Positions 9,844 through 22,807 of a stretch of DNA of 64,000 nt are shown in pieces. This stretch comes from Microcyclospora pomicola (Eukaryota; Ascomycota; Dothideomycetes; Capnodiales). The notes beneath the pieces were generated by a model, which made no database searches, was not told the origin of the DNA, and worked only from the letters and a program-made list of their open reading frames with translations. The stretch spans positions 1-64,000 of the forward strand of contig NHNY01000040.1 in NCBI GenBank assembly GCA_002786065.1. Direction: 5' to 3'. Both the position numbers and the translations under genes were made by a program. Within the stretch, counting starts at the first letter, position 1. The number at the start of each line of letters is the position of its first letter.

Positions 9844-12374
9844 CTACTGGTCTACAACGATCGCACTCACGTGCATCTCTTTTGACTTCGCTTTCGGTAC
9901 TGAAGTCACTCGACGGGTTCCACGCACTGCTGACAGGCGCGACTCCGGCAAGTCCTTTCGGAGTCGATTGGTCGACACTTCCGCTCGACTCGAAGGCGAC
10001 GCGCGCGGGGTTGCGTTGATGGCTGTGAACCCTGTACCTTTAGATGCCGGGGCAACAACGATATTATCGAAATCTGTAGGAGGTTCTACGTCGGAGGAGA
10101 TGTCTATCACACTGTTGGCTGCATGCGCTCGTTCGTTCGTGACGTGTGTGAGGTTGTCTGAGCTCGCACCTGGCGGATGGGTTGTGACTCCATTCGCGTC
10201 ATTGCTCGCAAGTGTAGCGCTCTGTGATGGCAGTGATGCGGGTATTGGTGTATATCCTGAGAGTGGCACTGCTTGTGGTGTGGTGTTCAAAGGATCTTGT
10301 CCTGACCGGCTCCCATTTGACAAGGCCGCTGGACCAGATACTTCCGTTGCTTGCTCGGTACCGGGCGAGAACGAGAACCTCATCTGCTGGCCCGATCTTG
10401 AAAGTAGACCTGCTGTGAACTAACGTCAGTATCTGCGAATCTCCAAAGCGAGATCGGTAGGTTACCTTCTATGTCTGCTGTGTGGTGGACTGGTCGAGCT
10501 TGCAACGGCACAATCGGGCTGTGCTGAGTCTGGTCTATTCGTATTGCTTGCGCTTGGTGTGTGTGTCCACTGGCAGGCAGGTGCGTCGATGCAGGTTCAT
10601 GCGGAGTACTTGCAGGCTGCGAACCAACCAGGATCGGGTTGGCTGGAGAGTGACCGGCTTGGTGACTTTGGTAAAAGTCTCCTTGGTAGTATCGCTGCCC
10701 TGGGGCACCGGGCATCTGCTGCGGATGGGCGACGTGAGTTGTGCCAATCTTTTGATATAGCTCAAATTCTTCTTGTATCCTGACCAAATCATCCTTCGCT
10801 TTCTGGAGGCGGCTACGGTGTGCCGCTTGTTGAGCGCCATACGACATACAGACGAAAGGTGGGTCAGACTTATGCCCGTTATTGATCAGATGATCGATCT
10901 GCATGTACAGCTGCGTAAGAGCACGAGCCATTTCGTGCGGTAGCACTCCGTTCACCTGTAGTGCTCCACATTGCAAGACTTCGTGAAAAGCTCGAATAGC
11001 ACGACCTTCCGGCTGGATATCAAGATTCATATGGACTGTTGGGGTAAACTCTTGCAGCGAAGTACCATAATCAGACTTCCGAGGTCTTCCGGGCCCTCGC
11101 CTGTTGCTTTGCTGCACTTGCTGCTCGTACCATTGCTCCATAGTATGTTGTGCGATCATGTTTTGTAGACGTTGTTGGGCCCACGACCTGAGCGCGTTCT
11201 GTATGAACTGAATGCCATACATTAGGCTTTCATCGGGCTGACCAGGATGGGACACGCTTGCTTCAGCCTCAGCTTCGTCCTGATCCCCCTCGGAGACACA
11301 GTCAATCATGGAAAGTAAATCATCGACAGCGCCGCTCTTATCAGCTTTGACATAGTTAGCATATACGGCGCAAAGTTGAGGGGTGGGGAGTAATGTACCT
11401 CTGTGCTTAGCAGATTTGGCAAGCTTGGGATTCGTGGCTTGCATCTCCTTTGGCGGTCTGGGTACGAATGGTACGCGACTGAAGACGCTGAGAGCCACAG
11501 ACAGAGCATCCACGCATTTGATCATTTCCTCCACGGACACCTGTTCGCGGCGTTTATGCAGCTCTGAGCCAAGATTCATGTCCATTAGAATGACTCGAGG
11601 GACAATGGGAGGAGGTGGAGGATGGTGCATCGTAGCTTGCGGCAAGGTATTATGCACCGGAAGCGCGCAATTATCAGGCTGAGATGAGGCATGTACTTTT
11701 TTGGGACGTCGTGGGTTTGGCTGCTTTTTGAGTTGCGCTTGACGTTGTGTAGCCACAGGAAGTACCAGTCGAGGAGATCCCTCTGGTTGGTCTGTGCCTT
11801 GCAAAGCTGGTCCAGGAGGTGGCGGCGTCGTCGATGGTTTGGTCATCAGTGGTTCCTCTGTTTTCTTATCTACTTCGTCTTCGTCGTCGTCCATGATGTA
11901 GTAAGTCGAGAGCATTCCATAGTCTTCGTCGACCGAAGGTGGCGTAGGCTCTCGGTTGGTTGCATCCACGGGTTCGATTTGCGGCGTGGAGGACAGTGAC
12001 GATAGCTCTGAGGTGCTTTCCCAAGCTGTCATCGCTCGGTCTTCCGCTGTGACTACCATATTGTCAGAGTACCGGAACTTGAGCGCGGATCCACGTTTCG
12101 GCCGGCCGGTGGTAAGGGGCTGATTCAATGCAGCAGGAGCAATGACTTCCGCATTATTCAGATGCGATGTCGTCCTCTGTCGTTTGGCGGATGGTTCTCC
12201 GGACTCTGATGTCTGGTTTGGTACAGGCGTGGTGCCCTCTGAGGTTTCTGATACATCCTTCCTCCCGGTAGACATCCCGCGTTCGGTGGCTTGCTTGTAT
12301 TTTCTTATTTTTGCATTGGATATCCTGGAAGTGAAATGGAAGACGGACACTCCAGGATTGCCCGAATCTGGCAT
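9844..12374 (-). CDS. Hypothetical nuclear protein with an AT-hook
   Basis: Joined model: 12374-10466 and 10412-9844, giving 825 residues, with a 53-nt intron (gtaacc to ttcacag). A second Met at 12275 would give 792 residues and may be the true start. I do not recognise the family. Visible features are a basic AKRQR patch near the N-terminus, long Pro/Ser/Thr-rich segments, an acidic stretch (DDDEDEVDKK), and one clear AT-hook core, RRGPGRPRK, after a helical region with WAQQRLQNMIAQHTMEQWYEQQ. Two weaker basic sites (TTGRPKRG and NPRRPKK) resemble AT-hooks. A short coiled region follows (RLQKAKDDLVRIQEEFELYQK). The C-terminal exon is low complexity. A chromatin or DNA-binding role is inferred from the AT-hook only. 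Confidence 0.75.
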
Positions 12375-13505
12375 CGAGAAGGCAAATCAGGCAGCCCAGC
12401 TTGGCACTCCGACACTGTGGAGACCGCCAGATTGGTATGGCAATTGCCACTCCACGGGAAAGCGCTTGAGCCGCGTATTTGGTTGTTCAGTGGCAACGTA
12501 ACAGTAAGCACTTCGCACTGAGTGATCGAGTTGCTGTACGAGGCGCGTAGAACCAGTGAGAATAAGACGCGAATGGAAAGAAGCAATGACTGCAATTATC
12601 AAAAAGTGATTGAGGTCCAAGACTCCAAGTATCAAATTGAACTAGCGCGCACGTGAAAGGCTCCACTTTTTCTCTGGTTGCGCAGCAGGCTGCTGCTGCC
12701 TCTTGGGAATGTCTTGGAAGGACGGCTTATGATGAGCGAATACGCCAGAGGGCTCTCGACTGTTCTCCAGTCCATCCACTCGAGCCGAATATACATGGGC
12801 ATATGTTGCGCCTGAGACATACTTCCTCGACATGGTATTTGAGTTTCCAGCTTCCCGATTCGGAAGCCATCACAAGACATGCTAATTATACAAAGGATTT
12901 AATCGAGAGGGCAACGACCTCTGGAGACATGACGAATATCACAGCCTCATTATTCCTACGAAAGTGTGGATGTGCTTTACCTGATTCTTACATAGTCAAA
13001 AGGCATAGCGGTAGTGATGCTCCTTGCATGTCGAAGACCAAGCAGCACGTATAATCAACTCATATGGCACGCTAGCCACAGTCTGCATTGCACAGGTAAT
13101 GTACACATACAAAGGACAATCCGAGGGTATCTCTACCATGGCCTGGAGAATCCCTACGCTACGAAGTGGCACAATCGACGCGGCCGGCTGGAGACGAGAC
13201 ATTCCAAGTGAATGCCAAGCAAAGATGAAGCATAGTAATATCGTTCAAGAAGTACCTTCAACTGGAGATTGGGAACAAGTTGTCTTTTCTCTTTACATGC
13301 GATCCATTGCTGAGAGGCTGTATTCAGGATGTGACCAGTTGTCGTACAGTAGTTAGTGTATACTAAATCGTGTAGTATGTGAGCTGGAGAGGTAGAAGTG
13401 AGACGCACACACAATCCACGCTAGTCTTGAAGGGGAAGGGACCTGACTTGACCACCTTTCTGGAGGAACTTCCGCAATGCTATTCATAATATTGCAATCG
13501 CAACC
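12375..13505. promoter_or_regulatory. Divergent intergenic region, AT-hook gene / SWP1
   Basis: About 1.1 kb between divergent start codons. No supported gene. Small frames on both strands lack conserved motifs. Confidence 0.45.
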
Positions 13506-14501
13506 ATGATGTTCTTACAACGAGCGACCATCCTTTGCCTTTCACTGAGCTCAGCGGTGCTGGCAGCGAGCTCTTGGACTTTCACAGATGCCACTTTGAC
13601 AGTACAGGCCAAGGGCGCTGGCGTTGGCGCAGCTGGTACGAATGAGAAGTATATTGACTCCGTCTTTACACATTGAAGAGATTCTTGGGGAGCGGAATTC
13701 CTAACATGTGGACATTCAGACTCACGCCGGGTACCCCTCTTAACTCGATCACACTGGCTACCGCGGAAACGTTGAAGATCATCTTCACTGCCACAGAGGG
13801 AAAGACTGGCAAGAGGCCTCACCAAGCTTTCTTGACATTGCAAGAGACCGAGAGTGGATTGGAAGAGTCATTCACATTCAGCTTGAAAGACGATGGCAAG
13901 GGCAAAGTGGAGCTCGTACGTTGAAACTCCCACATCTGCATGGCATGGAAATACTCATGGGTCAATGAACCAGACACAAAAAGACCTTCCTTTCCAATTC
14001 GCAGCCGCTACCAAACCTTTGAAGGCGTCGATTGTCCTTGCATCTTTCGGCTCCAGCAAGCCGTTCAACCAACATGCCTTCGACTTGACCGTTGAAACCG
14101 ACTCGGGCGCGCCGCTGGCCATCCCCGCACCACCGGACCGCTACGTCCGCAAGGAAGAAATCCACCACATCTTCAAGGACGACCCCAAGTCAGCACCGAA
14201 AGTGATCAGCTTGTTCTTCACGCTCGCCGTGCTTGCCACGCTGCCCACACTGCTCGGGGCGTGGATGTATCTTGGAGGCAACATTGGCCATGCGGGCAAG
14301 GCGTTTGGCGCCAACCCAGCCGCACACGGGCTGTTCTTCGGCAGTGTCGTGGCGATGGAGGGCGTGTTCTTCATGTACTATCTGAGCTGGAATTTGTTCC
14401 AGACGCTGCCTGTAGCTGGTGTGGTCGCCGCTGTGGCGTATGTCAGTGGCAGCAAGGCGTTGACCGAAGTGCAGGATCGACGATTGGCGGGTGAGCGGTA
14501 G
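13506..14501 (+). CDS. SWP1: Oligosaccharyltransferase delta subunit (ribophorin II / Swp1)
   Basis: Joined model: 13506-13648, 13720-13915, 13974-14501, giving 288 residues. The N-terminus is a signal peptide (MMFLQRATILCLSLSSAVLA). A luminal beta-rich domain follows (VQAKGAGVGAAGTNEKL, then KRPHQAFLTLQETESGLEES). The C-terminal third has three or four membrane helices (ISLFFTLAVLATLPTLLGAW, then AAHGLFFGSVVAMEGVFFMYY). This is the Swp1/ribophorin II layout. The protein sits in the ER membrane as part of the complex that moves the glycan from dolichol to Asn of nascent proteins. The donor of intron 1 was chosen after AATGAGAA because only that junction restores the expected linker in frame. 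Confidence 0.87.
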
Positions 14502-16189
14502 AGCACCGCTTGACAAATGTAAGAGGTCACGTTCTCACGAGTAGCAGCTGTGGCGTGCGGAGATGTAGACTATAGACTTGACCACTCAAAAGCATACCCT
14601 GGTGGCCCTACTCAAGACTCACCACGGTCTATCGTAGGTTTGATTATCTTGACAGTTTCATCGTGGGGCGGCTTGACTTAGGTACCTCTCCATCAATGCC
14701 CCATCAGTAGAGACTTGCTGTTCACCATCATCTAGGGTGGTCATCTGTCCATTTCCGTTTTGGACATGGTCGCACCACGGCGCTCGCTCTGCCGTATGGT
14801 CTTGTTCGGCGTCAACGCCCGGGTGCCACCTATTGTACCATCTTTGCATTGTGACAGGTGCCGGACCTTGTCTACATCAAGCCAAACGTGGCACGAGAAC
14901 ATGGTCCTGTCAACATGCTCGGGAGCTATACTAGTGGCGAGTATGGCGAACCGGCTATGGCCGTTAGGCCTTCGCGCGTTCATGTCCACGTTTGTCTACA
15001 GGACCTTTGTATGCAGAATCTCAACTCAGGGCAACCTTAAGATTGTCCAACACACCGCTCCCACAGGGTTGGTCGCAGCCCCACCTGCGCCCCGGTCTGC
15101 TGTATATGGGCCATAAGAGTATTCGAGACCTGCAACCTGCCAGGATGCCATATCACACCAAGCAAGGAGGCTTCTGTGTAACGTGTCCGTCCAATGGTTG
15201 TGCGAACCATCGGGAGTGTGATATGCCACTCTAAAAATCCCGCATTGGGTGCAAACTCACGGCTAGGTTGATCGTCTCGTGGCAGAAGCGAGGTTTGGTC
15301 ATTAGGCTAATGGTTCAGCGCGTGGATGATCGAGAAGATGTCACCATATGGGGTTCAAGTATAGTCGCTGTCAGAGCGAACCACGCTAGACAGAACGACA
15401 GATCGTCCCCCGTGAAAAGCCCGCGCGACGTGGGGAAAGGCTTGGTGTTGCTTGCTGACAGCCAGCCGCTTGGCATCCTGCAGGAAAGAAGACTGATAGG
15501 CTGACATGCTGGATGGCGAGAATACAGTACAGAAGGTTGAGGGATCCGATGCCCTTGGCCCCCATGTGGCACAGTTGCTAAACCATAAACAGCCGTGTCC
15601 GATTACAGTTCCCCGGCTGAAGTGAGGTTCGGACGGCTTCGGTTAGAGCGACTGTTCGTCATCATCACGAGGACGAACGTGTCGCTTCGGATTCGCGACA
15701 ACACTGTTGGCTACATCCAACTACTCTCTAAAAAACCGTGCTATCGCTCCGCGCGCAACTGCCGATGTGGAGAGTACCCCAGACTACAATGCGGAGGTGG
15801 AGGGTACGATGGAGTAGTGGGTTCGCATGCGCCGCTCGGATGGATTCCCTGTCGCCATAGCTCTATCTGTATCTGCCGATATATTGATCCTCCACTCTGC
15901 TCTCACGCCGTGCCCATAACCGACACGCGTGTTCCCAGCTGCGGGTTGCACGTGCATCCATGTGGTGCTGCGCCAGGACCGCATCTGAGATGGTGTGGCG
16001 ACATGACCGGACGTCTGTCTCACTGGGGCCACTCGTATACATGTGCTCCTCGATGCGCCGCAACACCTCAAGTCGTCGGTCTGCCTTCTTTTTCTCTCGT
16101 GATTGTCCTCAGCTTTCATCCATCTTCCCTTCGAGGATTCGTCGAGAGTTCCGCGCTGATGGACGATACTGCCCGAGACCAGTGAGAAC
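14502..16189. other. 1.7-kb spacer, nothing recognised
   Basis: A 196-residue open frame at 15595-16185 ends five bases before the MFS start codon. It is Cys-, His- and Pro-rich, without a family match, and I read it as a chance frame in the leader or promoter. Confidence 0.45.
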
Positions 16190-17850
16190 ATGACGGACCA
16201 CCACGATGCCACTTCCTCACGGCCAGCCTCGTTGACCGAAAAAGCCGACGTCTACACCGTTGAACTCGGCCCACGCGCAACTTATATCACGCCCGATGCT
16301 GCTGCCGGTCTCTCGCAAGCACATCGGGATTACCTGATCCATCGCCATGGCACGCTGGAACTCGACCCGATCCCTAGCGATGACCCTGCCGACCCCTACA
16401 ACTGGCCCCAGGCAAAGAAGGTCACCAACCTCGTCTGTGTGGCCTTCCATGCCATGATGACCACCTTCATTGCATCCTCAATCATTCCGGTCTACGAGAA
16501 CATCGCGATGGATCTAGGCGGCACCATCACCAAAGCATCCTATCTCACGGGCATCCAGATCCTGGTCCTGGGCCTCGCACCCTTGTTCTGGAAACCCATC
16601 TCCAGCAGATATGGAAGACGGCCGATCTGGCTCATCAGCACCTCCGTCGCCATGCTGTTCAACATCGGCTGTGCCTTGAGTCATACCTACACCTCGATGG
16701 CCATTTGCCGTGCCTTTGTTGCCTTCTTCATCAGCCCGCCTGGCGCCATCGGAACTGGTGTCGTCACCGAGACCTTCTTCAAGAAGGAGCGGGGCCAGTA
16801 TATGGGTCTCTGGACGGTGTTGGTCACTCTCGGTCCACCGCTTGGTCCATTCATTTTCGGTTTCGTCGCCTATCACACCGGCAACTATCGATGGATCTAT
16901 TGGATTCTTGCCATTGTGAGTTGTGATCAGGGATCAATATCTGTCTGTCCAAGTTATGCTGACATGCGTCTCCACAGATCAACGGAGTACAGTTCATCGC
17001 CTACCTCTTCCTGGGTCCCGAGACACGCTACATTCGTCGCGGTGTCGAGCACCACGGATCGGCCTTCAAACAGGAGTACCTCAACTTCAAGCGCATCGAT
17101 CCCCAGCCGATCAGCCCCATGGAGTTCATCCAGCCGTTGTTCCTCTTCCGGTACGCCTCGATCGCCATTCCCGCCATCGCATACACTTTCGTCTTCGGCT
17201 TCGCCTCCGTGCTTGCCACTGTCGAGATCCCGCAACTCTTCGTACCTAAGTTCGGCTTCAACGCGCAACAGCTCGGCCTGCAGTTCCTCGGCACCATCAT
17301 CGGCACGGTCATCGGCGAACAACTCGGCGGACGCCTGAGCGACTACTGGATGAACCGACGCGCGCGCCAACTGAACGCGAAGCCCGCCCCCGAACACCGC
17401 CTCTGGCTCAGCTACGCCGGCTTCCTGCTCGCCATGGTCGGCATGCTGGTGTTTGGCGTGCGCATCGAGCAGGCGCCCGTCGGGCACTGGAACGTGACGC
17501 CCATCATCGGCGTCGCCATCGCGGCCGTCGGCAACCAGATCGTCACCACCGTGCTCATCACCTACGCCATCGACTGCCACATCGAGCACGCCGCCAGCAT
17601 CGGCGTCTTCGTCGGCGTCGTCCGCCAGACCTGGGGCTTCATCGGCCCCTTCTGGTTCCCCATCATGCTCGAATCGATCGGTGGCATCGCTTCCGGTGGC
17701 GTCATGGTCGCCGTCATTTTCGGCTGCAGCTGGGTGCCCATCGCCGTGCTGCATCTGCGCTCGCGCCGGCCGACGGGCGAGGACGTTCCGACCGCGGTGC
17801 GCGAGGGCGTCACATTGAACGCTGACGAGGTCAAAGTGGTCCCGTCGTAG
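16190..17850 (+). CDS. MFS transporter, DHA1 (drug:H+ antiporter) type
   Basis: Joined model: 16190-16915 and 16978-17850, giving 532 residues, with a 62-nt phase-0 intron. There is a cytosolic N-terminus with DPADPYNWPQAKK, a signature of this fungal DHA1 group. About twelve helices follow. Motif A-like SSRYGRRPIW lies between helices 2 and 3, and GPPLGPFIFGF in helix 5 fits the antiporter motif C. A long central loop (RYIRRGVEHHGSAFKQEYLNFKRI) joins the halves. Likely a plasma-membrane proton antiporter for small organic compounds; the substrate is unknown. The second exon uses many C- and G-ending codons. It has no biosynthetic neighbours that would tie it to a metabolite cluster. Confidence 0.87.
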
Positions 17851-20769
17851 AGCGAGTGCAGGGAATCGCATGAGTTGTTACGAAACGAGTTCGCCGTTGT
17901 TCAGCGTATGAAGGGATGTTCCTCGGATGTCGGCGTTCTTCAGGGCTGTAGTAGCGTACGATGTAGCATAATCACTGCGTCAAGTGCTCCAGTCTGTGAA
18001 CCTGAGCAGTCTGATCAATTTCTCTTCAATAGTCACAAGTGCTCGTCGGCTTTATCTCTTATACTTCCTACTGCAAGTATGCACTTCCCTTATCCTCCAA
18101 TCAGGACATTCTTACCAGATGATATCCCTGACCTCACTTCTCAGGGCGCGCTCCGTGAGGTAAGGTAGTGCTGCATACGAGTCGAGGAATCGAATATAGA
18201 ATCGTGACGGACGTGCACAAGCTTCTGGAGGAGACGAGACTCTACGTCGTGGACCGCTCAGTCACCTCGGCCGATGTGTTCTGGACGAGGCAGATAATAG
18301 TCCCAGACTTTTGTTCGCTGCCTCGAGGTCCTCTCTTTTCTTTCTCTCTTCACCGAACATGACGTCCAGGATAGGGGAGTCGACATGCTCGGGCACCTCC
18401 TCATCTCCCCGGGTGCGAGACTGACGGTACTGTAACAAGCTCTGGCCTCCGTCTGGTAAAGAACAATGCATATCTCAGATGATACTCGTGCAGCACATAC
18501 TTTGTAAGCAGCTGAAAATGACTATATACCAGGCTACTGTATCAGATTCTGCAGATCATCGTGGGGAAGGCAGGAGGCTACTCCGTCCAGTTCATCATCA
18601 CTGTGCAGTAAAGTACTGCAGATGTGGGACACCGAGGACGATGCTCATCTTGGCGAATCTAAGGGGCAAGACGCCACGACGGCGATCAAGGATATCTGCG
18701 GGTGATGAGGCTGGAGATTAGATACACAGCTGTTATGTCTTGCGTGGTTGTTCGTATGAAGAATAAGTGGTTAGCTGACGTGCCTCAATAACACAGCATA
18801 GTCATTATCATCTTCGTCAACGTCGTCGTATCTTTCTCCTCGACGAAGCATTGACGATTTCACGGCCACATTCCCAAGTACCGTAAGAATCCGCCATGGC
18901 CACGAGGAAACTTTCCCCTGCAGTAGCCAACAGGCGCACCGGGCGCGAGTGCTCGCATCGAAGATTGCGGGGATCGATGTAAAGAATCAATGATCCGCGG
19001 CTACGTAAAAGCCCGTCCAGACTGTACAGTAGAATTTATGAATAGGAGAGCGGTACAGTACTGTCGTGTGGAGCGGCACTCGGCCGAGGGTGGAAATTGC
19101 CTGAAACGCTTTCCAAACGTTTCGGAGCGGTCGAGGCGTGTGGAGTGGGTCTACTAGGCTTCTTGACCACGAGGTCATGTTCATGGAGGATGAGCGACAT
19201 CTTCTGATGGGAGCAATCATTCACCGCAGTATCAGCATCAGGCTGTAACTTGTCAGCTGGTAGGACGTAGGGCTGAAGAGATCTAAATGTAGTGCTCGTA
19301 CATAAGCTCAACAGGCTGAACTCCGCGTGGCTGCTGTCCTGACTGCGGATGCTTCTCAGCCGCCGCACCATCCGCGGTACACTCGTACCTTTCTTCGCCT
19401 ACATCCGATCCCGAGTAGATGCGATCATGCGAGCCACTGCGCAGACTGGTCCTCCTATCTATCTGATCTGATCAGGTGATGATCGAGACCACGACATTGG
19501 CTGCATGGCGCATGCACCAGAAGACTACGGGCTCGCACCCTACAAGGCACGACGTGATGCAAAGATGGGCTGATGGGCTTGGTCTGCCCACCCAACGTGC
19601 CACTACTACGACTTCTAGAATCCTCTTGCGCTGGCCGTTGGCAACTACAGATTACAGTAGTGGGACGGACTGCCGGTGATGACCTGACCAACGTTGATGT
19701 CGACCCGCGCAGGGGGCTGACGGAATCCATACCATCCGAGCCATTGCTACCGTGACCTCGGAGAATTCAACTTGGAAGAGTCGACACCTCTTGGAAAACT
19801 TGGCGGTGAACAATACTCTCGTCGTACAATAATTCCTCGAGGACGATGGCGACCTCCGGAGTATTACTGATAACAGCCAAGAATCAATGATGGCATGATT
19901 GAACCCAGGCACGGAGAATGGAGATGGTGCTGCTTTCTGGCCCAATCGCCACCATCCCAACAATGGTAGTACCGACGGGGCTTTCAAACCTTATGGACGC
20001 CGGATCAGGCGCAGCCCGCGCAGCAAAGGGGTCCTGTCACAGCCTTGCATTGCATCGACTTCTCGTCTAAAAGATCAAGACTCTGCAGGACATGACGATA
20101 CTGTAGCTGGCCGGAAGACCGCAAGCGAGGATCAATGATATCACTCTCAACATGATCTTCGCAGAATCCTTCATTAGATCTAGCACAGTCCTCACTACTC
20201 GATCGATCGTTGCGCAGTGAATACGGAGGATCGCATCAACGGCTCGAAATAGCTGTACTAGACCGGAGCTTGATCTGCGCCCGCTCGCTATCCAGGGATC
20301 TTCCCGTCGCTGCCGTGGCTTCGCTTCCAACTACACGCCGACCGAGTAAAGCCCTCCGTAACGATTTCTACCATGCGCCGCTTCTAAAACCGCCAGCCCA
20401 GACTAGACACATCAAGGGTATGCCTAAACAGTCATGGATGGTCGAAGCCACTCCGCATCGAGCATGCAGGTGAATCTCGCACGTTGTGCTGTGGCGTGCC
20501 TGGCCTCAGCGTCCGGGTTGTATGTAACATGCTCTGCTCCCTCACCTCTACTCTTCTCCTTGCGCATTGTTGTGATTCTTCGACATCCACCTATCTCTTT
20601 TCCTATCTTGTCATTACTGTACCGTTCGTCTTGGGGGTTTGACGATCTTGGTATTTCATCTGGATTGTCATCTACCGGACCACTTTCGGACCTTCCATAA
20701 TCCTCACGTTCCATCGAAGGGGCATACATCACTCGCTCCCCGTACATTCGTTTCACATACACAGCGACC
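17851..20769. other. 2.9-kb spacer, no gene supported
   Basis: Between the MFS gene and the multicopper oxidase. Many short frames on both strands, none with a recognisable domain or a plausible exon chain. The last few hundred bases should hold the oxidase promoter; a pyrimidine-rich stretch lies at about 20,540-20,620. Confidence 0.5.
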
Positions 20770-22807
20770 ATGTCGTCGTTCTCGACGTTGTTGGCTCTTG
20801 GCCTAGCAGCCACCTCTGTTACTGCGGAACCCGCAGGTGGTCTTCTCGGTTCCTTGTTTGGGGGCTCCACCACTACATCAACATCCAGTACCACGAAATG
20901 GAGAGGAGCTGGAAAATCAGTCTCTCCCACATACAACTACATCTTCCAGATGCCCTTGCCGATTCCTGCAGTCGCGACACCTCAACAGTATGTATATCAG
21001 CTTTGCTGCCCGTTGGTTGTACTCCCAAATTGACATGCATTTCTAGCACCGAGATCGTGAACGGCCGAACTGTGAACTACTTCTCTTCAACCATTCAATC
21101 TTTCACCTCCCAAATATACCCTAATCTTGGCCCTGCACACCTTGTTGGTTACAATGCCACCGCACCCGGCCCAACCTACATCGTGGAACGGGGCACCGAG
21201 ACAATCATCAGATACCTCAACAATGGCGAGCAGACCGCAGCCGTCCATCTCCACGGATCCTACACACACGCTGCATGGGATGGTTGGGCCGCTGATGAGA
21301 TCCCTGTGGGCTCCTACAAGGACTACTACTACCCCAACACCGAGAGTGCTCGCGCAATCTGGTACCACGACCACGCCGAAGGACACACTGCGGCAGATGC
21401 GTACTACGGACAGTCAGGTGTCTACATCATCCATGACCCGGCGGAGGATGCTCTTGGCCTGCCGAGTGGAAAATACGACATTCCTCTCGCCCTGATGGAC
21501 AAGTCATACCAGTCGAACGGTGATCTTGTCTCGCCAAACAGCAACCCAATGAACTTCTTCGGCGACACCATCCACGTCAACGGCCAGCCCTGGCCATACC
21601 TTGCTGTCGAGCCACGCAAGTACCGCTTCAGACTCTATGACATGTCTCTTTCCCGCCCATACGACCTGTACTTCGCAGACAGCAACGGCAACTGGATCGA
21701 CTTCCAAGTCATCGCCTCCGATTCCGGTCTCTTCGGCAGCCCCGTCACTGCCAAAGACGTGACCATCGCCATGGGAGAGCGCTACGAGGTCGTCATCGAC
21801 TTCGCCCAGTATGCCGGTCAGAACATCACGCTTGGTAACAACATGCAACAGCAGCAGATCAACGAATACCAGAACACCGACAAGGTCATGCGATTCGTGG
21901 TCGGCAACACTGTCACGGATAAGAGCAACAACGGTGCAGTGCCCAGCACTTTGAACGGAAACATCCAATGGCCGGCCCCCCGTACCACCGTCGACCACAC
22001 CTTCAACTTCCAGATGGGTGGCGAGAGCTTGTGGACGATCAACGGCGTCGACTTCGCTGACGCCAACAACCGTGTGCTCGCGCGCCCACCTCAAGGAACT
22101 GTCGAGCTTTGGGAACTCCACCACACTGGTGGCCCGGCTGTTCACCCTGTCCACGTCCATCTCGTCAACATGCAGGTCATCAGCCGAACTGGCGGTGCTC
22201 GCGGTCTTCTCCCCTACGAGACTGCCGGTCTGAAGGATGTCGTCCTCCTCGAGCCTGGCGAGACTGTGCGTGTGTTGGCCATGTACGGCCCATGGAACGG
22301 CGTGTATATGTGTAAGTCATCCCTGCAACATGTTCATCCTACATCGCAGCTAACAATCCTCCCCCAGTCCACTGCCACAACTTGATCCACGAAGACAACA
22401 CCATGTTGGCCGCCTTCAACGTCACCAGCCTCAGCAACCTCGGCTACGACTTCAGCAGCACCCAGCAGTTCGCCGACCCCACCGACCCGCGCTTCTCCGC
22501 CCAGGTCTACAACGCCTCGGCCTTCACCCCCGCCGCCGTCAAGCAGGCCGTGCTCAACCTCGCCAGCCTGAACGCCTACCAGCCCGCCGTCGCCCTCATG
22601 TCCGCCGAGGCCAGCTACTACGCCACCGCCGGCTACCACGGCGACGCCGCCGCCCCGACCGCCACCACCACCGTCGCCGCCCTCAGCTCCGGCTTCGGCT
22701 TCGCCACCACCACCGCCACCGCCAGCTTGTCCATCACCCCGGGCGTCTCGACGTCCGCGACCGCGACCACCACCGCGCGCGCCCACGGTCGCCCGTTCGT
22801 CGCATAG
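20770..22807 (+). CDS. Secreted multicopper oxidase, bilirubin-oxidase type
   Basis: Joined model: 20770-20987, 21047-22311, 22368-22807, giving 640 residues. The signal peptide is MSSFSTLLALGLAATSVTA. All four copper-ligand blocks are present: HLHGSYTH (from about residue 140), WYHDHAEGH (178), HPVHVHLV (439) and HCHNLIHEDNTM (496). The last supplies the type-1 Cys, His and axial Met. The order and the sequences around the ligands (AAWDGWAADEIPVGSYKDY) match the bilirubin oxidase/CotA-like branch rather than classical laccases. Such enzymes oxidise phenols, pigments or bilirubin and reduce oxygen to water outside the cell. The last 60 residues are rich in Ala, Thr and Ser and may be O-glycosylated. 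Intron 2 splits the MYM-FHCHN segment. Confidence 0.92.

Noticed and set aside
15595-16185. 196-residue frame just before the MFS start
   Set aside because: No family features, odd Cys/His/Pro content, ends at the MFS start codon; most likely leader sequence.
16954-17871. 305-residue minus-strand open frame rich in Asp, Glu and Gly
   Set aside because: Antisense shadow of the GC-rich second exon of the MFS transporter.
20424-20936. 170-residue minus-strand frame over the oxidase promoter
   Set aside because: Overlaps the signal-peptide exon of the multicopper oxidase on the other strand and has no family features.
16190-22807. Secondary-metabolite cluster around the MFS transporter and multicopper oxidase
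   Set aside because: No polyketide synthase, peptide synthetase, terpene synthase or P450 is present, and a 2.9-kb gap separates the two genes.
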